Assembly: GCA_963715055.1 (NCBI GenBank)
Contig: CAVQRB010000005.1
Coordinates: 62,001 to 126,000 of the forward strand
DNA length: 64,000 nt
Reading direction: 5' to 3'
Origin: CAVQRB01 sp963715055
GTDB taxonomy: Bacteria > Pseudomonadota > Alphaproteobacteria > Rhodobacterales > Rhodobacteraceae
This document shows, in pieces, positions 55,699 through 62,500 of this stretch. Positions within the stretch are counted from its first letter, which is position 1. Each line of letters starts with the position of its first letter. The notes below the pieces were generated by a model. That model saw only the letters and a program-made list of their open reading frames with translations, was not told the origin of the DNA and did no database searches. The translations under genes were made by a program, and so were the position numbers.

Positions 55699-56706
55699 CT
55701 GACTGCTCCTGCCCTGACGCGTGACCTTGATCCGGCTGAAGCCGGATCCGGCGGTTGAGAATTGCCCGCTTGCGCGGAGGGAGCGTTGGACGGCATGGGC
55801 TGCGGGGGTCTGGTAGCCGGGCGCCGAACGGGGTCTGGCGGCGTTGCAGTCGGCCATCCGGTCTGCAAGGGGTCTGCGGGCATGTTCGGGACCGAAGGCC
55901 AGCGTCTCATTCAAGAGGTCGTCCCGCATCCTGGACGTGAGGGCTTTGTAGATGCCGTGTCTCGCATCGGCTTGCCGGGCGCGATGAAGTGCCAGGCCAC
56001 GCTCGTCTCCTCGCTCCAGGCCAGCATCGCGTTCGAGGTGAACTCGGTTCCAGAGGTCGGGCTTGCCAAGGCCCGCGCGATGAGCGCCGCGAGGTCCCGC
56101 GCAACGCGGCGGCCCGAGATCGCGGTATCGACCACGGGCAGCCAGGTACTCCTTCGTGGCATCGTCGGTCACGGTGAAAATCCGGAACCGCCTGGCTCGG
56201 GCGAACGGGTCGTGGGCGAAATCGAGCGGCCAGCGCACCTTCGGCGCGATCCCTGTCAAAAGCTGCGCCCACGTGCCCGCCGCCATTGTCGCTCAGGCCG
56301 ATGGCGCTCCAGTGGCGGCCCTGCTTCCGCCCCCACCGCTTGCGCCCGCAGAGCGCTTCCCCGCGGTAGAGCCGCCGGGTCTTCTTGCGGTTCACCACGT
56401 GGCCCTCGCGCCCGAGCAGAACGTGCCCGCGCCGGCTGCCGAACCAGCGCCGTCCGGACGCCAGCGCAGCACAAGACAGGCGCAGCGCAGATCGTGATCA
56501 CCGGGGCGTCGGCTGGCCTTCCAGGCGTGGAACCTTGCGCTGCTGATCCCGCGACGACAGCACAACGCCGCAGTCGCCATACAGGCCACCTGCTCCCACA
56601 GGATGCCGAGGGTCTGCGCCTAGCTGAAGTGCAATCTCTTCATGGTCTGGCCCTCTCCGGGGGCAGGACTCTGGCATCAGTTGGAGGAGCTTTCGGGGGC
56701 AGATCA
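55699..56706 (-). mobile_element. Decayed IS3-family insertion sequence
   Basis: About 1.0 kb, bounded on the right by TGATCTGCCCCCGAAAGC (read inward, 56689-56706) and on the left by TGACTGCTCCTGCCC (55699-55713), imperfect inverted ends of the IS3 type. Inside, on the minus strand, are pieces of orfA and orfB of an IS3 transposase in several frames. IS3 elements are usually about 1.2-1.3 kb, so some 250 bp is lost internally. It ends 29 bp before the fliP stop. No target-site duplication was identified. Confidence 0.75.
55720..56643 (-). pseudogene. IS3-family transposase orfA/orfB remnant
   Basis: orfA starts at 56643 with MKRLHFS, then an in-frame TAG, then AQTLGILWEQV and ATAALCCRRGISSARFHAWK, the typical orfA HTH start with a premature stop at codon 8. 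orfB resumes near 56398 as VNRKKTRRLYRGEALCGRKR. It continues in other frames with VRWPLDFAHDPFARARRFRI, WHFIAPGKPMRDT and DDLLNETLAFGPEHARRPLA. At least three frame changes and an internal deletion make it nonfunctional. The DDE residues are spread over these frames. Confidence 0.8.
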
Positions 56707-56735
56707 AGCGATGAGGCGGTCGTATTCTCGTTCCC

Positions 56736-57467
56736 CTAAAAATAACTCTTCACCAAACTACCCGCAATCAGGCTCCAGCCATCCGCCAACACGAAGAACG
56801 CCAACTTGAAGGGCAGTGAAACGATAGCCGGAGGAACCATCATCATCCCCATCGACATCAAGACCGCAGCAACGACCAGATCGATGATCAGAAAAGGCAG
56901 GAACACTAGAAAACCGATCTGAAATGCACGTGCGATTTCAGAAAGCAGGAAGCTTGGGACGAGAACCGACAGAGGCGCATTGGGCGCGGGCTCAAGGCCG
57001 AGTGTATCGGGCCGCAGTTCAGCCATCGCAGAAAAGGTGTCCGGATCCAGCCTGCCTGCCATGAAGACACGAAAGGGCTCCAGGATCTGTGAAATTGCCA
57101 AATCAGCGGCAATCTCCTCATTGATCAGAGGTTGAACGCCATTTTCCCAGGAGGCGAGAAAAACGGGCTCCATCACAAAGTAGGTCAGAAAGAGCGCGAG
57201 GCTGACGATCAGCATGTTCGGCGGCGATTGCTGCAAGCCGATTGCTTGCCTCAGGATCGACAGAACGGTCACGATGAAAGGAAAACAAGTAACCATGATG
57301 GCAAGCCCGGGCGCAAGGCTCAGCACGGTTATCAATGCGAATAGCTGTATCGTACGGACACTGAGGGATCCCTGATCGCCCAGTGACAATGAGAATTCCT
57401 GAGCATATCCAACCGAGGGCACGATCAGGGCCCCCGTCATAAGGGCAAGGCAGATTGCTCTCCACAT
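56736..57467 (-). CDS. fliP: Flagellar type III export protein FliP
   Basis: Core membrane protein of the flagellar export gate (FliP5-FliQ4-FliR1). I start at 57467 (MWRAICLALMTGALIVPSVG), where a signal-peptide-like segment precedes the family, giving 243 residues; the frame upstream to 57689 overlaps fliN. Landmarks are IMVTCFPFIVTVLSILRQAI, ANMLIVSLAL-like LIVSLALFLTYFVMEPVF, and LIIDLVVAAVLMSMGMMMVP. It is the last gene of fliF-fliH-fliN-fliP, and the IS remnant begins 29 bp after its stop. Confidence 0.95.
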   Translation of the reverse strand: MWRAICLALMTGALIVPSVGYAQEFSLSLGDQGSLSVRTIQLFALITVLSLAPGLAIMVTCFPFIVTVLSILRQAIGLQQSPPNMLIVSLALFLTYFVMEPVFLASWENGVQPLINEEIAADLAISQILEPFRVFMAGRLDPDTFSAMAELRPDTLGLEPAPNAPLSVLVPSFLLSEIARAFQIGFLVFLPFLIIDLVVAAVLMSMGMMMVPPAIVSLPFKLAFFVLADGWSLIAGSLVKSYF

Positions 57468-57475
57468 TTGCTTGA

Positions 57476-57766
57476 TCAGGAATTGGGGTAAGTATCGACG
57501 ACTTCGGTGATGCGCACGACGAGGCGGCTGCCGCCGTCGACGTCTTGCTCCTCTAGCAAGCCCGTTGCGATGAGCCGGTCGCCAACGTAGAGTTCGACTG
57601 GATCCTCGACACTTTTGTCCAGCGTCAGAACCGCGTTTTCGCCCAAAGTCACAAGATCCCGGATCAAAGGTCTGGCTTTGCCGACGCAAACGGTAATTTC
57701 GATAGGAACGGACGTAAACGGGTTCGTCGCCGTCGCCAGCGTTCTCTCGGCCGCAGTTTCACCCAT
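57476..57766 (-). CDS. fliN: Flagellar motor switch protein FliN
   Basis: C-ring protein with a SpoA fold. I start at 57766 (MGETAAERTLATATNPFTSV) with GGAGGCGG 5 nt upstream; the ATG at 57790 is less favoured. The product has 96 residues, shorter than E. coli FliN (137) but usual for Rhodobacterales. The SpoA domain covers about 20-95, with PIEITVCVGKARPLIRDLVT and LYVGDRLIATGLLEEQDVDG. It overlaps fliH by 8 nt. Confidence 0.93.
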   Translation of the reverse strand: MGETAAERTLATATNPFTSVPIEITVCVGKARPLIRDLVTLGENAVLTLDKSVEDPVELYVGDRLIATGLLEEQDVDGGSRLVVRITEVVDTYPNS

Positions 57767-58358
57767 TTTCCGCCTCCGACTTGATTTCATGGAAGAAAGC
57801 GCTCATTGCCGTCGATACGCCGGATATGACCGTATCGAGGTCAATTTGCCGTTCTGCTGTCCCAAAGCGAACAAATGCCTGACCCTCGCCCAGGGATCTT
57901 TCTCCCTTGACGACAAACGGGTCCGATAGCGCTTCACCCGCCATTTCCTTGACTTTGCCGATATTTGCCGGCGCGACTGTGATTTCTACCGGAATACCGC
58001 CTGCTTCCTTGGAGATCATCCCGATCTGCTCGATGATATGCGCTCCAAGCGAGGCCCTTTGCAGTTCAGGCAGCAATTTGTCGAGGATCTGTTGCATGAC
58101 CGGTTCGAAAGCGGCGGTGAACTTGGCAAGCGCCTCATGATATGTGAAGCTCATTTCTTGGAGATTTTGGCCGAGTTCGGCCGTCACCCGACCGACCTGG
58201 TCACTTTGCGCACGCACAGCGTCGTCCCAACCGGCCTGATACCCCGCTTCGAAGGACTGAAGCTTCTGATCCTCGATCTCTTCATTCGAGATTTTCTCCT
58301 CGGGCTCATCGGAACTGTCGGAACCTCCAAGATTTCGATACCTGTGAGACACGGACAT
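57759..58358 (-). CDS. fliH: Flagellar assembly protein FliH-like
   Basis: A 199-residue FliH-like protein that should bind FliI and hold it at the C-ring (via FliN). I start at 58358 (MSVSHRYRNLGGSDSSDEPE) because it overlaps the fliF stop (TGATG). The N-terminal half has a charged, helical region (DEPEEKISNEEIEDQKLQSF, GYQAGWDDAVRAQSDQ), and the C-terminal globular part has VVKGERSLGEGQAFVRFGTA. The identity rests mainly on its place between fliF and fliN and on helical layout, since FliH diverges quickly. Confidence 0.8.
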   Translation of the reverse strand: MSVSHRYRNLGGSDSSDEPEEKISNEEIEDQKLQSFEAGYQAGWDDAVRAQSDQVGRVTAELGQNLQEMSFTYHEALAKFTAAFEPVMQQILDKLLPELQRASLGAHIIEQIGMISKEAGGIPVEITVAPANIGKVKEMAGEALSDPFVVKGERSLGEGQAFVRFGTAERQIDLDTVISGVSTAMSAFFHEIKSEAENG

Positions 58359-60013
58359 CAAGCATTCTCCTCTTTTTCTTCGAGCCAACTCCTAAGTATC
58401 TCAACCGTCTCGTCCTGGCGGTCTCCGATCATCATCCGCAGTCTGGCCACGGGATCCTCGCTCATGCCGTCCTTGCTATTCAGGTTGGGCAGAGCGTCGA
58501 AGTCTTCGTCGAATTCCGACAGCATGGGCAACTCGGGCAACGCGAAGTCGTTCCCATCCGCGCCCATGGAACCTCCTTGCGCGGCCCCGGGCAGCGCCTG
58601 GATCTGACCTGCAACCGGTTGCGCATCCCGGGACAACAGCGGGCGAATCACGAACAGGCCCAAGATAAGCGTCACGACGGCCAAAACGAGCATCTGGATC
58701 GCCGACATCAGATCGATATTTACGCCATCAAAGACCGATCGTGTCACCTCGGTTCCCTGAGGCGACACCGACTGAAGCGACATCGACTTGATCGTGATGA
58801 CATCTCCACGCTGCTCATCGAAGCCGACAGCCGAAGCAACCAGATCGCGCAGATCCTGAAGTTCCTCCGCACTGCGCGGCACGAGCGCAGTTTGCTCGTT
58901 TTCGGGTGCCTCAGGCACATCGTTGACAAGAACCGCGACCGTGAGACGTTTGACGGCCCCCGGCGCTCGGATGATCTCGCGTTCAGTCTCCGACACTTCG
59001 TAGTTGATCCGTTCGCGAGTCTCACTGTTCTGAGAAGAACTGTTGTCGCCGGATCCGCCCTCTTCATCGGGCAGGTTCGACGCAACGGTCACATTGCCTC
59101 CGCCACCGGCATCGCTGGAGGAATTGCTGCGCTCCTCCGTGTCGATGCTTATCGCAACCCGCGTCTCAGGATCAAAGGTGCGTTCACGGATCGCTTCGCT
59201 CTCAGTGACCGTATCTACACTGACTTCAATGATCGCATTTCCTGCTCCAACTCGAGCCTCGACGAGGCGCTGGACTCGTTCGCGAAGGACGACGGACTTG
59301 TCTTGCCCCCCCGTCTGGCCGGGCTCCTCCTCTGCGGCACCGATCAGTGCACCGTTTGCGTCGATGATCGCCACATCCTCAGAGGCCAGGCCCGCCACGG
59401 CAGAAGAGACAAGAAACCTGATGGCCTTTGCCTGCTGAGACGAAATAGTTCCGCCAACCGGAACGACAGAAACGGAAGCTTTTGGTGTCACACCGCGCTG
59501 AAACGGGTTTGATCCGGTGTTTGCAATATGAACACGTGCCGAAGAAATATGTGGACCTGCGACAATCGTACGCGCCAGCTCACCTTCCTTGGCGCGCCAG
59601 TAGGCGGCATCGAACATCTGCGACGTTGTTCCGAAACCGGACAGCGAATCAAGGAGTTCATATCCTTTGCTGGAATTCGAAGGCATTCCCTCGCTGGCAA
59701 GTGTCATCCGCAATTCGTCGCGCATCCTGGCGTCTACGTAAATCGAGCCTCCACGAACTTCGAATATCGCGCCACGTTGCTCCAGCGCACGCACGACATC
59801 TCCGGCAGCACCGCTTTCCAGGCCAGAGTACAACAAGGTCATGCTTGGCGCGGTGGCCATTCGCGACATCGCCAGAATGCCAAAGAACACAGCACCCGTC
59901 GCAATCACGACGATAATCTGCCGGCGCAAATCCAGTCCGGTCCAAACATTCACAATCTGCTGCACAAGCGCCTCCGTTGTGCCAGGCTTTCTGCCAGGCG
60001 ACAGGAGCATCAT
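58358..60013 (-). CDS. fliF: Flagellar MS-ring protein FliF
   Basis: Membrane ring protein of the basal body, 551 residues. TM1 is near 33-52 (QIIVVIATGAVFFGILAMSR), and the ring-building motifs include LLYSGLESGAAGDVVRALEQ and FGTTSQMFDAAYWRAKEGEL. After a Ser/Asn-rich disordered loop (GGGGNVTVASNLPDEEGG) TM2 is near 440-465 (IQMLVLAVVTLILGLFVIRP). The C-terminal FliG-binding tail ends in VARLRMMIGDRQDETVEILR. It is the first gene of the minus-strand operon; the start lies 14 bp from a CtrA-like box. Confidence 0.96.
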   Translation of the reverse strand: MMLLSPGRKPGTTEALVQQIVNVWTGLDLRRQIIVVIATGAVFFGILAMSRMATAPSMTLLYSGLESGAAGDVVRALEQRGAIFEVRGGSIYVDARMRDELRMTLASEGMPSNSSKGYELLDSLSGFGTTSQMFDAAYWRAKEGELARTIVAGPHISSARVHIANTGSNPFQRGVTPKASVSVVPVGGTISSQQAKAIRFLVSSAVAGLASEDVAIIDANGALIGAAEEEPGQTGGQDKSVVLRERVQRLVEARVGAGNAIIEVSVDTVTESEAIRERTFDPETRVAISIDTEERSNSSSDAGGGGNVTVASNLPDEEGGSGDNSSSQNSETRERINYEVSETEREIIRAPGAVKRLTVAVLVNDVPEAPENEQTALVPRSAEELQDLRDLVASAVGFDEQRGDVITIKSMSLQSVSPQGTEVTRSVFDGVNIDLMSAIQMLVLAVVTLILGLFVIRPLLSRDAQPVAGQIQALPGAAQGGSMGADGNDFALPELPMLSEFDEDFDALPNLNSKDGMSEDPVARLRMMIGDRQDETVEILRSWLEEKEENA

Positions 60014-60026
60014 TGAACGATGTGCC

Positions 60027-60059
60027 TTAACAATCAGTTAGTGCAATTCGGTCTATAAG
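60027..60059 (+). promoter_or_regulatory. CtrA-like box and -10 element between fliF and fliL
   Basis: TTAA-N7-TTAG (60027-60041) differs by one base from the CtrA site TTAA-N7-TTAA. A TATAAG (60054-60059) lies where a -10 would be if the -35 (60031-60036) falls inside the box: the spacer is 17 nt. Transcription from here would begin about 22 nt before the fliL start. CtrA controls flagellar genes in Rhodobacterales. The match is clear, but binding is inferred. Confidence 0.6.
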
Positions 60060-60087
60060 AGGTTTCGAAATCAACCACGGATGACCA

Positions 60088-60573
60088 ATGGCAGATACGA
60101 CCACCATTTCGGAGGAGGCTCCTGCGAAGCCCTCCAAAAAACCTCTGATGGCAGGCATCGTCCTCGCGGTTGCCGGCGCGGGGGCCGGATTTTACCTCAC
60201 CTCGAGCGGTTTGATCCTGGGAACCACGCCCACGCAGGAAGAAATGCCGGCGCTTCACAAGGATAAGTCGCCAGCCGTGGTTTTCGTGGCGATGGAACCG
60301 CTGACGATTTCCTTGCCGCGGAACAGCTCCAGCAAGCACCTCCGGTTTCGTGCAAGCTTCGAAGTGCCCAAGCTGCACCAGAGTGAAGTCGAGGCCATCA
60401 TGCCGCGAATCATTGATGTGCTGAACGGATATCTGCGCGCGCTCGAGGTGACCGACATCGAAGATCCCGCGGCGCTTACGCGCTTGCGGTCGCAGATGCT
60501 GCGACGCGCCCAGGTCGTCGCCGGGCCCGAACGCATCAACGACCTGCTGATCATGGAATTCGTTCTAAACTAA
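60088..60573 (+). CDS. fliL: Flagellar basal-body protein FliL
   Basis: Single-pass inner-membrane protein that supports stator function. It has 161 residues: a short cytoplasmic part, a TM helix at about 19-36 (PLMAGIVLAVAGAGAGFYLT) and a periplasmic stomatin-like domain with VAMEPLTISLPRNSSSKHLR, FRASFEVPKLHQSEVEAIMP and DVLNGYLRALEV. It diverges from fliF and begins the plus-strand flagellar unit. Confidence 0.94.
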   Translation: MADTTTISEEAPAKPSKKPLMAGIVLAVAGAGAGFYLTSSGLILGTTPTQEEMPALHKDKSPAVVFVAMEPLTISLPRNSSSKHLRFRASFEVPKLHQSEVEAIMPRIIDVLNGYLRALEVTDIEDPAALTRLRSQMLRRAQVVAGPERINDLLIMEFVLN

Positions 60574-60583
60574 GGAAAGCGAA

Positions 60584-60961
60584 ATGGAATTCATCGCCGA
60601 CATCTTTCTCGCGGCAGGAGCCTTGGGTGCGGGCGTCTACTGTTATGTCCTCGGGCGCCGTCTCAAGCGATTCAACGACCTGGAAAAGGGTGTGGGCGGT
60701 GCGGTGGCCGTATTGTCCGTGCAAGTCGATGATCTGAAGAAAACGCTCAGCGATGCACAGTCGACCGCCTCAAGGTCTGCAGAAACACTCACCGGTCTGA
60801 CCGAGCGTGCGGAATCGATGGCCAAGCGGCTCGAGCTGCAAATGGCGTCGATGCATGATATCCCGGAACCCCCTCCGGTTTCCATCCGGCCCATGCCAAA
60901 GGCGCAACCGACCGCTGAACCGATGTTCGTGCGGCATCGTACGCAGGGGATGTCTCAATGA
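60584..60961 (+). CDS. DUF6468-family flagellar-locus protein
   Basis: A 125-residue protein with one N-terminal TM segment (MEFIADIFLAAGALGAGVYC) followed by a long coiled-coil-like helix (FNDLEKGVGGAVAVLSVQVD, KTLSDAQSTASRSAETLTGL) and a Pro-rich tail. I recall this family (DUF6468) between fliL and motE in many Rhodobacterales. Function is unproven. It starts 10 nt after fliL and overlaps motE by 4 nt. Confidence 0.85.
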   Translation: MEFIADIFLAAGALGAGVYCYVLGRRLKRFNDLEKGVGGAVAVLSVQVDDLKKTLSDAQSTASRSAETLTGLTERAESMAKRLELQMASMHDIPEPPPVSIRPMPKAQPTAEPMFVRHRTQGMSQ

Positions 60962-61557
60962 AAAAAGGACGCTTGATTCCCGCAAAGAAAAGCGCGGGCT
61001 CCATTCTCCTGATTTCGAGTCTGTTGATAGGTTCGGCACTGCTGCGAGTTGTATCCGGTGCTACTCAGGCTGTCGCCACTGAAAGCCCATTCGAAAGCAC
61101 GGACGTCGACAATGCGGATCGGGAGACAAGCAACCCGGACATGGGCCGGGATCAATTCGCCGAGATGCTTGCCGCTTTCCAGCAAAGGGAACTACGGATC
61201 GCCGAAAATGAACGCACGATCGACACTCGTTTGAAAGCACTGGCAATCGCCGACGGGGAAATAGAGCGACGTCTGGCCGCTTTGAAGGAAGCCGAGGAAT
61301 CGTTGAGATCGGTACTCGCGCTTGCCGACACCGCTGCAGAAGACGATTTGGCCCGTCTGACATCTGTCTATGAATCCATGAAGCCCAAGGATGCAGCGCC
61401 CTTGTTCGAGCAAATGGATCCGAAATTCGCAGCCGGTTTCCTCAGTCGCATGAAACCCGAGGCTGCTGCAGGGGTCATGGCCGGCCTGTCGCCTGAAGCG
61501 GCCTATACCATCAGTGTGATTCTGGCGGGACGAAACGCCAACGTTCCAGAAGGATGA
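60958..61557 (+). CDS. MotE-like flagellar chaperone
   Basis: A 199-residue protein resembling MotE, the chaperone of periplasmic MotC in rhizobia. It has a membrane anchor near 15-33 (GSILLISSLLIGSALLRVVS), a charged coiled-coil linker and a C-terminal region with MKPKDAAPLFEQMDPKFAAG and MKPEAAAGVMAGLSPEAAYT, the MgtE-N-like helical repeat characteristic of MotE. The ATG overlaps the preceding stop. It supports the reading of the last gene as MotC-like. Confidence 0.85.
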   Translation: MKKGRLIPAKKSAGSILLISSLLIGSALLRVVSGATQAVATESPFESTDVDNADRETSNPDMGRDQFAEMLAAFQQRELRIAENERTIDTRLKALAIADGEIERRLAALKEAEESLRSVLALADTAAEDDLARLTSVYESMKPKDAAPLFEQMDPKFAAGFLSRMKPEAAAGVMAGLSPEAAYTISVILAGRNANVPEG

Positions 61558-61630
61558 GTTTTGGAGAGGCTTCCTTAACCGCAGTTTGGGATAAGGCAGG
61601 TGTTGGATTGAAACCAAACCGGGGTACGAA

Positions 61631-62500
61631 ATGATTGGCATCATTGGCATCGTTACGATTTTCGTCATGGTCTTCGGCGGGTACCTAGCTGCCGGTGGCA
61701 AGATGGGGATCATCTTGCACGCATTGCCTTTCGAGATGACCATGATCGGAGGCGCTGCTATTGGCGCGTTCCTGATCAGTAACGACCTGTCCGCAATCAA
61801 ACAGACAGGGCGCGATATGGGGCGCGTGTTCAAGGGGCCAAAATGGGCGCATTCCGATTACAAGGATTTGCTTTGCCTGCTTTTCGAACTCATCAGATTG
61901 GCGAGACAGAACCCGGTCGCCATCGAGGAGCACATCGAGGCCCCCGAGAATTCCTCTATTTTCACCAAGTATCCAAAGATTCTGAAAGACAAGGAAGCGA
62001 TCGCCTTGATCTGCGATACCTTGAGATCGGCATCGATGAACTACGACGATCCGCATCAGGTCGAAGAGGTTCTGGAAAAGCGCATGGAGGCCAACATGCA
62101 ACATGCGCTTCATTCGAGCCATGCCTTGCAAACGGTTGCCGACGGGCTGCCGGCACTTGGCATCGTTGCCGCTGTTCTCGGCATCATCAAGACAATGGGG
62201 TCGATTGATCAGCCTCCCGAAGTCTTGGGAAAGCTCATCGGCGGCGCACTCGTGGGGACGTTCCTGGGCGTTTTCCTTGCCTACGGATTGGTCGGGCCAT
62301 TTGCTGCAAAGGTTAAATCGGTGACGGAAGAGGATAGCCATTTCTACCAATTGATACGCGAAGTACTTGTGGCAAATCTTCACGCGCATGCGACAAATAT
62401 CTGCATCGAAGTTGGTCGTCAGAACACGCCTTCTCATTGCAGACCCAGCTTTTCAGAACTTGAAGACGCCTTGAAGACAGTCAAGCAAAACGCAGCATGA
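61631..62500 (+). CDS. motA: Flagellar motor stator protein MotA
   Basis: Proton-channel stator subunit, 289 residues with four TM helices (about 3-20, 30-50, 170-190, 205-225). Landmarks are MIGIIGIVTIFVMVFGGYLA, FLISNDLSAIKQTGRD, the cytoplasmic loop, and VADGLPALGIVAAVLGIIKT (TM3) with ALVGTFLGVFLAYGLVGPFA (TM4). Its partner motB is not in the window. It overlaps the next gene by 4 nt (ATGA). A half CtrA site (TTAACC at 61575) lies upstream. Confidence 0.95.
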   Translation: MIGIIGIVTIFVMVFGGYLAAGGKMGIILHALPFEMTMIGGAAIGAFLISNDLSAIKQTGRDMGRVFKGPKWAHSDYKDLLCLLFELIRLARQNPVAIEEHIEAPENSSIFTKYPKILKDKEAIALICDTLRSASMNYDDPHQVEEVLEKRMEANMQHALHSSHALQTVADGLPALGIVAAVLGIIKTMGSIDQPPEVLGKLIGGALVGTFLGVFLAYGLVGPFAAKVKSVTEEDSHFYQLIREVLVANLHAHATNICIEVGRQNTPSHCRPSFSELEDALKTVKQNAA

